The notes under the pieces are model-generated. The model saw only the letters and a program-made list of their open reading frames with translations. It was not told the origin of the DNA and ran no database searches. A DNA stretch of 64,000 bases from an uncultured Alphaproteobacteria bacterium (GTDB lineage Bacteria; Pseudomonadota; Alphaproteobacteria; CAAHEQ01; UBA3637): contig CALXZG010000001.1 in NCBI GenBank assembly GCA_944393195.1, positions 62,001 to 126,000 on the forward strand, written 5' to 3'. Both the position numbers and the translations under genes were made by a program. This document shows, one piece after another, positions 34,573-43,202 of this stretch (position 1 is its first letter; every line of letters begins with the position of its first letter).

Positions 34573-34850
34573 CACGATATGTATCACAAGAAATTTGTAA
34601 AGCGGCTTTAACAACTTGGGGAAAACAAAAACAACTCATGATGTTGTTGGAGGAAATGAGTGAACTGCAAAAAGAAGTGTTAAAAAACATCAACCGAAAC
34701 AAAGATAATGTGGCCGCTATTGCGGAAGAAACGGCCGATGTTTTGATTATGCTTGACCAATTGATTGATATGTATGATATACGGGATGCCGTCGGTCAAC
34801 AAGTCGCTTTTAAATTAAACAGAGTCAAAGAGTATTTGGGGATCAAATAA
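34569..34850 (+). CDS. MazG-like nucleotide pyrophosphohydrolase inside the suf operon
   Basis: A 93-residue all-alpha protein with the metal-binding '[11 protein letters not shown]' and '[10 protein letters not shown]' motifs of the MazG/all-alpha NTP pyrophosphatase fold. The start overlaps the sufB stop (ATGA) and the end is 1 bp from sufC, so it is fully embedded in the operon. This position is unusual; a link to Fe-S assembly is not known. It might hydrolyse a nucleotide or simply be carried along. Confidence 0.75.
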   Translation: MTRYVSQEICKAALTTWGKQKQLMMLLEEMSELQKEVLKNINRNKDNVAAIAEETADVLIMLDQLIDMYDIRDAVGQQVAFKLNRVKEYLGIK

Positions 34851-34851
34851 A

Positions 34852-35595
34852 ATGGCATTATTAACCATTGAAAATCTATGCGCCCGTGTCGGTGACAAAG
34901 AAATTTTAAAGGATTTTTCTCTGACGATTAACCCCGGTGAGGTTCATGTCATTATGGGACCGAACGGATCGGGGAAAAGTACGCTGGCGAATGTCATTGC
35001 CGGACATCCTGCGTATGAAGTGACCGGCGGTCGCTTGATGTTTAAGGATCGTGATGTTCTGAAAATGACACCGGACGAACGGGCTAATATCGGTATTTTT
35101 CTGGCGTTTCAATCTCCCACCGAATTACCGGGTGTCGGTTCGGCTTTGTTTTTGAAAACGGCCTTAAATGCCAAACGTCAGGCTGCCGGAGAAAAAGACA
35201 TAGATGCCGTTTCTTTTATGCGTCGGTTACGACCGCGGGCAACGGCACTCGGTATTACCGATGATATGTTAAAGCGTGCTTTAAACGTCGGTTTTTCCGG
35301 TGGTGAAAAAAAACGAATGGAAATGTTGCAAATGGCGTTTTTGGAACCGGATTTTTGTATGTTGGACGAAATTGATTCCGGATTGGATATTGATGCTTTA
35401 CATACTGTTTCCCAAGCCGTTAATATTATGCGGGAATCCCATCGGTCTTTTTTACTGATTACCCATTTTCAACGCCTGTTGAACGATATTACGCCGGATT
35501 ATATTCATATTATGATGGATGGTCGTATCGTTAAAACAGGGGATAAAACATTGGCTGCCACATTGGAAGAAAAAGGATATGACATCTATCGATAA
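34852..35595 (+). CDS. sufC: Fe-S cluster assembly ATPase SufC
   Basis: A 247-residue ABC-type ATPase of SufBC2D. Walker A 'GPNGSGKSTLANV', signature 'FSGGEKKRMEML', Walker B 'CMLDEIDSGLD' and H-loop 'LITHFQR' are all present. SufC binds SufB and SufD and drives conformational change. It is followed by sufD with a 17-bp overlap. Confidence 0.96.
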   Translation: MALLTIENLCARVGDKEILKDFSLTINPGEVHVIMGPNGSGKSTLANVIAGHPAYEVTGGRLMFKDRDVLKMTPDERANIGIFLAFQSPTELPGVGSALFLKTALNAKRQAAGEKDIDAVSFMRRLRPRATALGITDDMLKRALNVGFSGGEKKRMEMLQMAFLEPDFCMLDEIDSGLDIDALHTVSQAVNIMRESHRSFLLITHFQRLLNDITPDYIHIMMDGRIVKTGDKTLAATLEEKGYDIYR

Positions 35596-36199
35596 CCTGT
35601 TTTTGATGACCTTATCCGGCCAATCGGAAAGCGGAACCGTACCGCCCGAAGGGCGTCGCATTATCGTGCCGGCGGGACAACATGTCGATATTTCCTTGTT
35701 GCTTTTGCACGGCAATGCCGATATTCATGTGGTATTAACCGGGAAGCAGGCATCTTGTCGTATTCAAACGCTCTATTTATCCTGTCAAAACAATCGGAAC
35801 AACCTGAATCTTGAAGTGATACATGAATCACCGGAAACCACATCGGAACAAATCATTAAAGGTATTGTCACCGATACGGCGCACACCGCTTTTCATGGGA
35901 TTATCCGTATGCCGCATCAGGCACAACAATGCGTCGGGAGTCAAAATCATCGCGCCGTTTTATTAACGCCGCAGGCTGTGGTAATGGCAACGCCGGAATT
36001 GGAAATTTACGCCGATGATGTCCAATGCGCCCACGGTTCCGCTATCGGGGCGTTGGATACGGCGGCTTTGTTTTATCTGATGTCCCGGGGGATTGCGGAA
36101 AAAACGGCACGCCATATTTTATTGCAGGCAATGATTAATGATAGTTTACCCCCGTCCTTTGAACCGGTTGTACAGGAGTGGATGGCACAACATGCATAA
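35579..36199 (+). CDS. sufD: Short SufD-like protein
   Basis: The start is the ATG at 35579 inside the sufC end. The product is only 206 residues, about half of E. coli SufD. It retains part of the beta-helix core and the C-terminal helical SufC-binding region ('HGSAIGALDTAALFYLMSRG'); the N-terminal helical domain is missing. Its position between sufC and sufS supports the SufD role. Heavily shortened SufD proteins occur in several alphaproteobacteria. It overlaps sufS by 8 bp. Confidence 0.8.
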   Translation: MTSIDNLFLMTLSGQSESGTVPPEGRRIIVPAGQHVDISLLLLHGNADIHVVLTGKQASCRIQTLYLSCQNNRNNLNLEVIHESPETTSEQIIKGIVTDTAHTAFHGIIRMPHQAQQCVGSQNHRAVLLTPQAVVMATPELEIYADDVQCAHGSAIGALDTAALFYLMSRGIAEKTARHILLQAMINDSLPPSFEPVVQEWMAQHA

Positions 36200-37379
36200 A
36201 CAAGATTTTCCGTTATTAACAAATACACCAACCGTTTATCTGGATTCGGCTGCGTCGGCGCAAAAACCGCAATCGGTATTGGCGGCCATGGATACGTTTT
36301 ATCGAACATACTATGCGAATGTCCATCGCGGACAATGCCATATCGCTGCACAAGCCACCGATTTATACGAACGGGCCCGCCGCACAATTGCTGCCTTTAT
36401 CCATGCCGAACCCGATACGGTTGTCTTTACCAAAAGTACAACGGAAAGTATTAACCTTGTCGCCGCCGGGTATGAACGCCTGTTGCGGGCAGGCGATGAA
36501 GTTCTTGTCTGCATTGCCGAACATCACGCAAATTTTGTGCCGTGGCAACAGGCTTGCCTGCGATCCGATGCCACCTTTAAAACATTTGGGATCACATCGG
36601 ACGGAACAATTGATATGGCGGACTTTAACGCGCAACTTTCTCCGCGAACCAAAATCGTTGCCGTGGCGCAACTCGGCAATGTTCTCGGTGTTGCAAATCC
36701 TGTTCGGGAAATAGTTGCCGCCGCGCATGCCGTCGGTGCGCGCGTTTTGGTTGACGGTGCCCAAAGTTGTGCACATATGCCTGTCAATGTCAAAGACTTG
36801 GATTGTGATTTTTTTGCTTTTTCCGGCCACAAACTATATGGTCCGACCGGTATCGGTGTATTGTACGGAAAAGCCGAGGCCTTGTCTGAATTACCACCGT
36901 ATCAGTTTGGTGGTGATATGATTCGCCATGTTAGTGTTGCCGAAACAACGTTTGCCGAAGTCCCCGCTAAATTCGAAGCCGGTACCCCTCCCTTTGTAGA
37001 AGCTGTCGGATTGGCGGCCGCCGTCGATTATGTACAGGATATCGGGATGGAAACAATTGCCGAACACGAACAAAATTTAACCTCTCTTTTGTGCCAAGGT
37101 CTGTCCGATATTCCCGGCCTGACAATGTTGGGGGATGGTTCTTTGAAAAAAGGCATTGTCACCTTTAATGTGGCCGGTATTCATCCGGCAGATATCGCGT
37201 TTGCCCTGACGCAAGATAATATTTGCGTTCGGGTCGGTCACCATTGCGCCATGCCGGTTCATGCCCGTTTTCATCAGGATGTTTCTCTGCGCGTTTCATT
37301 CGGCCTCTATAACGAACCGGCCGATGTTGCGACTTTTTTGACATCCTTGCATAAAACAATATCCTTATTCGGAGGTTGA
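36192..37379 (+). CDS. sufS: Cysteine desulfurase SufS
   Basis: A 395-residue PLP enzyme taking sulfur from cysteine to SufE. The start is ATG 36192; the longer frame to 36138 lies within sufD. The PLP lysine is in 'FSGHKLYGPTG' and the catalytic cysteine in 'RVGHHCAMPVH', the group II (SufS) arrangement. N-terminal 'YLDSAASAQKPQ' is conserved. SufE partner is at 3135-3533. Confidence 0.95.
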   Translation: MHKQDFPLLTNTPTVYLDSAASAQKPQSVLAAMDTFYRTYYANVHRGQCHIAAQATDLYERARRTIAAFIHAEPDTVVFTKSTTESINLVAAGYERLLRAGDEVLVCIAEHHANFVPWQQACLRSDATFKTFGITSDGTIDMADFNAQLSPRTKIVAVAQLGNVLGVANPVREIVAAAHAVGARVLVDGAQSCAHMPVNVKDLDCDFFAFSGHKLYGPTGIGVLYGKAEALSELPPYQFGGDMIRHVSVAETTFAEVPAKFEAGTPPFVEAVGLAAAVDYVQDIGMETIAEHEQNLTSLLCQGLSDIPGLTMLGDGSLKKGIVTFNVAGIHPADIAFALTQDNICVRVGHHCAMPVHARFHQDVSLRVSFGLYNEPADVATFLTSLHKTISLFGG

Positions 37380-37380
37380 T

Positions 37381-37776
37381 ATGTCATCGGAAGAAGTGTC
37401 TGATTTAGAATCCCTTGTGCAACCTGACCTGACATATCGTGCAACGGCCGGGGCTCCATTGCCGCCCGATACGCCCCATGCTTCCCGTGACGATATTATC
37501 GCGGCATTAAAGGCGGTTCAAGATCCCGAATTATTACTGAATGTTTATGAACTCGGCTTGATTTACGATATTAAGCAAGAACCCGACGGTTCCGTTTTCG
37601 TTGTCATGACGTTGACGTCTCCGACCTGTCCGATGGCGGGGGAAATGCCCGGTATGGTTGCGAATGCGGTCGCTTCCGTTCCCGGTGTTGGTTTGGTGAC
37701 CGTTGAATTAACATTTGAGCCGCCCTGGACAATAGAGCGGCTCAGTGAAGATATCCGATTGATGATGGGATTTTAA
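37381..37776 (+). CDS. sufT: SufT/MIP18-type DUF59 Fe-S maturation factor
   Basis: A 131-residue protein with an N-terminal acidic extension and the DUF59 core: 'LKAVQDPELLLNVYELGLIYDI', described here as the typical DPE and D-LGL-Y segments, then 'LTSPTCPMAGEMP' with the conserved Cys. SufT-type proteins help deliver clusters. It is the last gene of the suf operon, and its stop overlaps that of the convergent XRE gene by 4 bp. Confidence 0.9.
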   Translation: MSSEEVSDLESLVQPDLTYRATAGAPLPPDTPHASRDDIIAALKAVQDPELLLNVYELGLIYDIKQEPDGSVFVVMTLTSPTCPMAGEMPGMVANAVASVPGVGLVTVELTFEPPWTIERLSEDIRLMMGF

Positions 37777-38342
37777 TCCTTTGTATCGTCGATATCGGAT
37801 TCATCAAATGGTTGATATTTAATATCCGAATCAATAGCGCTTCCGGGATCATCCGTACCTGTATTCACGTTGGTATCCGAACCGTTAATCGGCGCAATAG
37901 ATTTGATCAATTCTAAAATATTATGTGATATTTTCGGATTGACGATTTGAATGTAGTGCCGTACCAAATCCATCACATCACGACGCAAAAAGACTTCCGT
38001 ACTGATATACGGCACGTCGGAATCCGATAACTGAAAACCGGAAATCTTTCGCGGACTGTTGCTTTGTGAAGCTTCATCCATTTTATCAAAGAAGAAATCA
38101 ACCGGCACATCCAAAACCTGTGACAAATCCCACAACCGGCTGGCACCGATACGATTCAGGCCTTTTTCATACTTTTGTACTTGTTGGAATGTGATTCCCA
38201 ATGCTTCCGCTAAACGTTCCTGGCTTAATCCCAACATCGTTCGTCTAAAACGAATGCGTGTTCCGACATAAATGTCAATCGGGTTGGGTGTTCCGTCCGA
38301 TAACCGTCCGCGAATCGTTCCTTTTCTCTTTTTTTGAACCAT
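37773..38342 (-). CDS. XRE family transcriptional regulator
   Basis: A 189-residue protein with an HTH_3 domain at about residues 25-85 ('LSQERLAEALGITFQQVQKYEKG' spans the two recognition helices, cited here only by its ends). A middle segment and an acidic, disordered-looking tail (150-189, many Asp and Ser) follow. This form with 'IGASRLWDLSQVLDVPVDFFFD' is widespread in alphaproteobacteria. Targets are unknown. Palindromes abutting its own -35 suggest autoregulation. Confidence 0.85.
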   Translation of the reverse strand: MVQKKRKGTIRGRLSDGTPNPIDIYVGTRIRFRRTMLGLSQERLAEALGITFQQVQKYEKGLNRIGASRLWDLSQVLDVPVDFFFDKMDEASQSNSPRKISGFQLSDSDVPYISTEVFLRRDVMDLVRHYIQIVNPKISHNILELIKSIAPINGSDTNVNTGTDDPGSAIDSDIKYQPFDESDIDDTKD

Positions 38343-38375
38343 AGTTTTTTTCCTTTCTCTACAACTATTACGGTT

Positions 38376-38440
38376 ATTTTACATATAATCTGATGTTTTG
38401 TCAATATCATGATATGATTTTTTTCATGACAAAAATCATG
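38376..38440 (-). promoter_or_regulatory. Promoter and candidate operators of the XRE regulator
   Basis: Minus-strand TTGACA (38399-38404) and TAAAAT (38376-38381), 17-bp spacer. Immediately upstream sit the perfect 12-bp palindrome ATATCATGATAT (38404-38415) and CATGA-N6-TCATG (38425-38440). Confidence 0.55.
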
Positions 38441-38543
38441 TGTGATAAAAAGATTTGTTAACTATTTAAAAACAAAATAAATTATGACACTGTGAAAATA
38501 AAACGAAGGTTGAAACAGTCGCCAAAATATCGGCGTATGCTGT

Positions 38544-39530
38544 TTATCTTTCAAAAAGACAGACAATTTCAATGTGATTTGACCATGTGAATTGATCAAC
38601 GGGTGTGACGGATGTTAACCGCCACCCGGCCGTTGTTAATATTCCGGCATCTCGGGCCGCCGTTGTCGGATTGCATGAGATCATAATAACTTTGGGAACC
38701 TGAGTTTGGGCGATTTGTTCAACTTGTGCCTTGGCTCCGGCCCGTGGCGGATCTAAAACAATTAAATCCAATCCCGCCATTTCATCGGGTAATAAAGGGG
38801 ATCGAAATAAATCCCGAACGATACCGTTTGTTCCCAATATGGCAACACTGTCCGCCGCGCAATCATATCCCGTTGTTCGAATGCCGGCCGCCAATAACGG
38901 TCGTGAAAAAGTACCGCTGCCACAAAATAAATCAACGGCTTTTCGATTTCCGGCGGCTGCCTGTAATACCAAATCAACTAAGATTTTCTCTCCGGCCAAT
39001 GACGGTTGTAAAAAAGCATCTGCCGGTAAGGGCAGGGGGACTTTGGCAACAATCGGTTCTTGATTATAACTTAATCGCACCACGGCCGCATCGGATGCCA
39101 TGATTGCTAATTTTTCCAATAAAGGTAAGCCGGGGCGCCCGCCCGCCGTCTTGATATGAATATCCAATCCCCATTCCGTCGCCAGAACGAATATATCCCC
39201 GTGTCCCCCCAAACATTGCGCCCATTGCCGTAACGTCGGCAGAAAAGAAACAATTGCGGGAACCAAAACACGGCATTCGTCAATTTCAATAATACGGTGA
39301 CTTTTTAACGCGTTATAACCGACTTTTCCGCCTTGAAAAGCAAAACAAGCCCGCCGTCGACTTTGAATCGGAACGGTTTTGACCGGTTCCGTCGTTACCT
39401 TTAATCCGTGATCGGCAAAAGCCCGCTCAACAAAATCTTTCTTTTTTTGTAAATAAATATCTGTCGGCAGATCCTGGTACAGGCATCCGCCACACATGTT
39501 GAAAAAAGGGCATATTGTTTGTGTCATCAT
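38544..39530 (-). CDS. TrmA/RumA-type RNA (uracil-5-)-methyltransferase
   Basis: A 328-residue SAM-dependent RNA methyltransferase, without the TRAM domain. The N-terminal cysteines in 'CPFFNMCGGCLYQDL' plus a later Cys in 'IDECRVL' are the [4Fe-4S] ligands of the RumA/RlmD group. The SAM motif is 'AVDLFCGSGTFSRPLL', 'VLDPPRAGA' is the family motif, and the catalytic Cys is in 'ISCNPTT'. Which uracil of rRNA or tRNA it methylates is not settled by sequence alone. Confidence 0.87.
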   Translation of the reverse strand: MMTQTICPFFNMCGGCLYQDLPTDIYLQKKKDFVERAFADHGLKVTTEPVKTVPIQSRRRACFAFQGGKVGYNALKSHRIIEIDECRVLVPAIVSFLPTLRQWAQCLGGHGDIFVLATEWGLDIHIKTAGGRPGLPLLEKLAIMASDAAVVRLSYNQEPIVAKVPLPLPADAFLQPSLAGEKILVDLVLQAAAGNRKAVDLFCGSGTFSRPLLAAGIRTTGYDCAADSVAILGTNGIVRDLFRSPLLPDEMAGLDLIVLDPPRAGAKAQVEQIAQTQVPKVIMISCNPTTAARDAGILTTAGWRLTSVTPVDQFTWSNHIEIVCLFER

Positions 39531-39573
39531 GCCTCTATCATATCATTTTTTTTGAATTTGTCATCTAAATAGT

Positions 39574-39602
39574 TTGACTTTTGTCGTAAAAAACGCTAAC
39601 TT
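39574..39602 (+). promoter_or_regulatory. Promoter of lysS
   Basis: TTGACT (39574-39579), 17-bp spacer, TAACTT (39597-39602), 34 bp before the ATG. Confidence 0.5.
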
Positions 39603-39636
39603 GGCCACATTAGAGATATAACCAAAGAGGATAATT

Positions 39637-41115
39637 ATGTCAGAGATACAAAATACAGGACACGAACAACGTCGTATTCGGATTGAAAAATTAAAGGCGA
39701 TTGAGGCAACGGGCCTCAACGCCTATCCGCAAATTTACCGACCGACCGATACATCCGCCGGTTTAAATGCCACTTTTGCCGATTTGCCGAATGATACTCA
39801 AACCGATACGGTGGTTAAAGTCGCCGGCCGTATTCGGGCCATTCGCAACTCCGGTATGTTTATGGATATCTATGACGCAACCGGTAAAGTTCAAATTTAT
39901 ACCTCATTGGAAAATGCGCCCGAAACAACAAAGCAAATTCTTTCATGGCTTGATATCGGTGATATTATCGGTGTTGAAGGAACCGTTCGTCGGACAAAAC
40001 GCGGTGAATTGTCTGTTGCCTCGACACACATAACAATATTGGCCAAAGCATTACAACCGCTGCCGGAAAAGTTCCACGGCCTGACCGATACGGATACCAA
40101 ATATCGGCAACGCTATCTGGATATGATTATGAATCCGGAAACGACGGAAACGTTAATTAAGCGCAGTCGGATTATTACGGCCGTTCGTCAATTGTTATTG
40201 GAAGAGGGATTGCTTGAAGTTGAAACACCTCTTTTGCATGTTATTAAAGGCGGTGCAACGGCAAAACCGTTTATTACCCACCATAATGCATTGGATATGG
40301 ACTTGTTTTTGCGCGTGGCGCCGGAATTGTATTTGAAACGGTTGATTGTGGGCGGACTGCCGGGTGTTTTTGAAATCGGTCGTAACTTCCGGAACGAAGG
40401 TATCGATACCCGTCACAATCCGGAATTTACCATGATGGAAGTCTACCGCCAATATAACGATTACACCGATATGATGACGTTGTTTGAAAAAATTGTTGAA
40501 ACGGCTTGTTTTGCCGTTAACGGATCGTATGAAGTGGAAATCGGCGGTCGGAAGATTAACCTGAAAGGGCCTTATCCGCGCCGTTCTATGGCTGATTTGG
40601 TTAAGGAACATACGGGTGTTGATTTTATGGCTATTGATACGGACGAGGCTGCTCGTGCCGCTGCCCAAGATTTACATGTTCCCGTGACGGATGATATGGA
40701 TTGGGGACATTGCCTGGCGGCTGTGTTTGAAGAAAAATGCGAAGAACATTTAATTCAACCGGTTCACGTCATCGATCATCCGAAATCCATTTCACCGTTG
40801 ACGAAAGAACATCGGTCGGAATCGCGTTTGGTCGAACGGTTTGAAACATTTATCAATACCTGGGAAATGTGTAATGCTTATTCGGAATTAACCAACCCCT
40901 TGGATCAACGGGAACGGTTTGAAGAACAAGTCAAAGCGCGTGAAGCCGGTGATGATGAAGCCGACATGATGGATGAAGATTTTGTCACGGCATTGGAACA
41001 CGGTATGCCGCCAACCGGGGGATTGGGGGTTGGTATTGATCGGTTGATCATGATTTTGACGGGTAACCCCTCGATTCGTGATATTATCGCTTTCCCAACA
41101 ATGCGTAAAAAATAA
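39637..41115 (+). CDS. lysS: Lysyl-tRNA synthetase, class II
   Basis: A 492-residue class II synthetase charging tRNA-Lys. It has an N-terminal OB-fold anticodon-binding domain ('VAGRIRAIRNSGMFMDIYDA' cited by its start) and the catalytic core with motif 2 'FEIGRNFRNEGIDTRHNPEF' and motif 3 'GLGVGIDRLIMIL'. Length is typical. It appears to lead a transcript continuing through a small membrane gene, tRNA-Arg and hprK. Confidence 0.95.
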   Translation: MSEIQNTGHEQRRIRIEKLKAIEATGLNAYPQIYRPTDTSAGLNATFADLPNDTQTDTVVKVAGRIRAIRNSGMFMDIYDATGKVQIYTSLENAPETTKQILSWLDIGDIIGVEGTVRRTKRGELSVASTHITILAKALQPLPEKFHGLTDTDTKYRQRYLDMIMNPETTETLIKRSRIITAVRQLLLEEGLLEVETPLLHVIKGGATAKPFITHHNALDMDLFLRVAPELYLKRLIVGGLPGVFEIGRNFRNEGIDTRHNPEFTMMEVYRQYNDYTDMMTLFEKIVETACFAVNGSYEVEIGGRKINLKGPYPRRSMADLVKEHTGVDFMAIDTDEAARAAAQDLHVPVTDDMDWGHCLAAVFEEKCEEHLIQPVHVIDHPKSISPLTKEHRSESRLVERFETFINTWEMCNAYSELTNPLDQRERFEEQVKAREAGDDEADMMDEDFVTALEHGMPPTGGLGVGIDRLIMILTGNPSIRDIIAFPTMRKK

Positions 41116-41133
41116 TTGAAAGGAGAAAACAAA

Positions 41134-41394
41134 ATGGATAAAGAAAAATTAAAAGCTGTCGGACATGAATTGTCGATATTGGAACCGGTTTTGATAACGA
41201 AACTCGGGCCGAAATTGAAACCCTATATTCGGATTATTTATTTTGTCCTGATGGGGTTGTTGGCATTAACGACATTGGGCGCGATCGTTCACCTGTTTAC
41301 GGCGGGTATTACGATGTTTATCTTTGAACTGGTTGTCTTGTTCATTGAATTTGTGATCGTCCGGATGTTCTGTGAATACGTCAACAAAGAATAA
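41134..41394 (+). CDS. Small two-helix membrane protein, DUF4282-like
   Basis: The start is ATG 41134 after GAAAGGAGA, giving 86 residues. A short soluble N-terminus is followed by two transmembrane helices ('IIYFVLMGLLALTTLGAIV' and 'FIFELVVLFIEFVIV'). The layout resembles DUF4282 proteins; the family match is tentative and no function is known. It lies between lysS and tRNA-Arg. Confidence 0.6.
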   Translation: MDKEKLKAVGHELSILEPVLITKLGPKLKPYIRIIYFVLMGLLALTTLGAIVHLFTAGITMFIFELVVLFIEFVIVRMFCEYVNKE

Positions 41395-41402
41395 GGGGTT
41401 CC

Positions 41403-41479
41403 GTTCTCGTAGCTCAGATGGATAGAGCACAGGATTCCTAATCCTGGGGCCGTGGGTTCGACTCCCGCCGAGAACGCCA
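41403..41479 (+). tRNA. tRNA-Arg (CCT)
   Basis: A 77-nt cloverleaf with encoded CCA. Acceptor GTTCTCG pairs with CGAGAAC, and the anticodon loop TTCCTAA gives CCT. The last A of CCA (41479) is also the A of an ATG opening the hprK frame. Confidence 0.95.
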
Positions 41480-41949
41480 TGGATACGTCGGCGATGATAC
41501 AAAGACAGGCTACCTGTGTGACGATAAACGGTGCTGCTATTTTGATAGAAGGTGCTGCCGGTATCGGAAAATCATCGCTGGCGCTCCGTTTGCTACATCA
41601 CGGTGCCCGTTTAATATCGGATGATGTGACGGCCTTAAAGGGACAAGATGGTACCTTAACGGCTGTTTTGCCGGAACGGGGCCGGGGATGCATGGAAATC
41701 CGATCCCTTGGTGTTTTATCCGGATTTCCAACGGGAAAAGCCACCCCAGTTCGATTGCGCGTTGTTCTGGTTCCCAATTATCCGGAACGATTACCGCAAT
41801 TGCAAACAGAAAACATTGACGGCGTATCGGTTCCGACATTTTATTTGTGGGCACAACATCCCGCATTGCCGGAACAGGTTTTGTCTGCCCTTGGTATAGT
41901 TAACGGAGATTTAGTACCGGTCTCCACTTTGATGAAAGAAGAGGATTAA
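41479..41949 (+). CDS. hprK: HPr kinase/phosphorylase, short alphaproteobacterial type
   Basis: Phosphorylates HPr on the regulatory serine. The protein is about 156 residues: only the P-loop C-terminal domain, as in other alphaproteobacteria. Walker A is 'GAAGIGKSSLAL', followed by 'LISDDV' and the HprK signature-like 'GRGCMEIRSLGVL'. The ATG at 41479 shares its A with the tRNA CCA end. If the tRNA is cut from the same transcript, the usable start would be ATG 41494. HPr is encoded 400 bp downstream. Confidence 0.88.
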   Translation: MDTSAMIQRQATCVTINGAAILIEGAAGIGKSSLALRLLHHGARLISDDVTALKGQDGTLTAVLPERGRGCMEIRSLGVLSGFPTGKATPVRLRVVLVPNYPERLPQLQTENIDGVSVPTFYLWAQHPALPEQVLSALGIVNGDLVPVSTLMKEED

Positions 41950-41952
41950 ACG

Positions 41953-42354
41953 ATGATAGGAATAGTTTTGGTAACACACGGTCGCTTGGCTCAGGAAATG
42001 TTAGCTGTGACACAACACGTTGTCGGCCCTCAAACGGGTGTGGCCTGTGTCGGTATTGACCCGACGGATGACAGCGAACAAAAACGACATGAAATTTTGG
42101 AAAAAACAGCCGAAGTTGATACTGGCGACGGTGTGATCGTGATTACGGATATGTTCGGTGGTACACCGTCTAATTTGGCTATTTCCATTATGGAAGAGCG
42201 GAATATAGAGGTTATTTCCGGTATGAATATCCCCATGTTGGTTAAGTTGATGCGTGAACGTGGTGAAACGGTTAACGATGCCGTCATGGCTGCCCAAGAA
42301 GCCGGTCGAAAATATATCAATATCGCGTCACACTTATTGAAATTGGATACCTGA
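41953..42354 (+). CDS. PTS EIIA component, mannose family
   Basis: A 133-residue EIIA-Man domain with the phospho-accepting His in 'IVLVTHGRLAQEML' (His10) and the 'ITDMFGGTPSNLA' motif. No EIIB/C/D sugar permease is near, so this is probably the regulatory EIIA of the alphaproteobacterial HprK-EIIA-HPr module, not a transporter part. It is 3 bp after hprK and 1 bp before hpr. Confidence 0.92.
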   Translation: MIGIVLVTHGRLAQEMLAVTQHVVGPQTGVACVGIDPTDDSEQKRHEILEKTAEVDTGDGVIVITDMFGGTPSNLAISIMEERNIEVISGMNIPMLVKLMRERGETVNDAVMAAQEAGRKYINIASHLLKLDT

Positions 42355-42355
42355 T

Positions 42356-42634
42356 ATGTCAAAGCAAATCTTGGATATAAAGATTCAAAATTTAAAAGGT
42401 CTTCATGCTCGGGCAACGGCGGCTTTTGTTAAAACGGCCGAACAATTTCAATCGAATATTACCGTGGAAAAAGCGGGTGAATTGCCTGTTTCCGGAAAAT
42501 CCATTATGGGGTTGTTGATGTTGGCTGTTCCTTTGGGGGAAAGTATTCATATTACGGCGACCGGTCCCGATGCTTCCGAAGCCATTCAAGCATTGGAAGC
42601 CCTTATCAACGATCGTTTCGGTGAAGGGATGTAG
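42356..42634 (+). CDS. ptsH: Phosphocarrier protein HPr
   Basis: A 92-residue HPr. The EI-dependent phosphorylation site is His17 in 'LKGLHARATA' and the HprK-dependent serine is about residue 49 in 'GKSIMGLLML'. The presence of both sites next to hprK implies dual control. Enzyme I is not in this window. A terminator follows. Confidence 0.93.
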   Translation: MSKQILDIKIQNLKGLHARATAAFVKTAEQFQSNITVEKAGELPVSGKSIMGLLMLAVPLGESIHITATGPDASEAIQALEALINDRFGEGM

Positions 42635-42650
42635 GGCTATTAAGTTATAA

Positions 42651-42684
42651 AAAAAACACCTTGTTTCGGCAAGGTGTTTTTTTT
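42651..42684 (+). terminator. Terminator of the hprK-EIIA-HPr unit
   Basis: Stem AAAAAACACCTTG / CAAGGTGTTTTTT with a six-base loop and a further T-run. Confidence 0.85.
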
Positions 42685-42699
42685 GTTAATGCCATAAAG

Positions 42700-42954
42700 T
42701 TAATTTGTTTCTAGGGCCATATCAATGGCTTTTGCCAATTGATCCGCGCAGGATGTTCCTTTGCCACGGCAATCATTTCCTCTCAGAATATCGGCAACCG
42801 CTTTGGCATCCTTGCCTTCTACCAATTTGGCGATAGCCAGTAAATTACCGACGCATCCGCCGATAAACTTTAAATTGTGAATTTTTCCGTCAATGATGTC
42901 AAAACTGATGTTTTTAGAACAAACCCCTTGCGGTGTATAGGAAAAATGTTTCAT
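42700..42954 (-). CDS. TSCPD domain protein
   Basis: An 84-residue protein matching the stand-alone TSCPD domain family. 'GVCSKNISFDI', 'FIGGCVGNLLAIAKLVEG' and 'CRGKGTSCADQLAKAI' hold the conserved cysteines. The domain occurs at the C-terminus of some ribonucleotide reductases; the free-standing form has no proven role. It has its own promoter and ends opposite the HPr terminator. Confidence 0.85.
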   Translation of the reverse strand: MKHFSYTPQGVCSKNISFDIIDGKIHNLKFIGGCVGNLLAIAKLVEGKDAKAVADILRGNDCRGKGTSCADQLAKAIDMALETN

Positions 42955-42983
42955 CTGTCAATCTCCGTTTAATTGTTTTCTTT

Positions 42984-43012
42984 TTTATAACAAAATACCG
43001 CTCTGAAATCAA
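42984..43012 (-). promoter_or_regulatory. Promoter of the TSCPD gene
   Basis: Minus-strand TTGATT (43007-43012), 17-bp spacer, TATAAA (42984-42989). Confidence 0.55.
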
Positions 43013-43098
43013 CGTAAATATATCCCTTTTGCCTAGATTTTAATCGTTTTTTGTGGTTGTTCGGCGCTTTTAGGGGATTTTATTTAAACATGAACAAT

Positions 43099-43121
43099 AA
43101 AAAAAACGCCCTATGGCGTTT
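43099..43121 (-). terminator. Terminator of tRNA-Val
   Basis: Minus-strand AAACGCC-ATAG-GGCGTTTTTTTT, right after the tRNA 3' end. Confidence 0.75.
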
Positions 43122-43125
43122 GGAA

Positions 43126-43202
43126 TGGTGGGTGTGGCAAGACTCGAACTTGCGACCTTTACGATGTCAACGTAACGCTCTAACCACCTGAGCTACACAC
43201 CC
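43126..43202 (-). tRNA. tRNA-Val (GAC)
   Basis: A 77-nt cloverleaf on the minus strand with encoded CCA. Acceptor GGGTGTG pairs with CACACCC, and the anticodon loop TTGACAT gives GAC. Confidence 0.95.
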
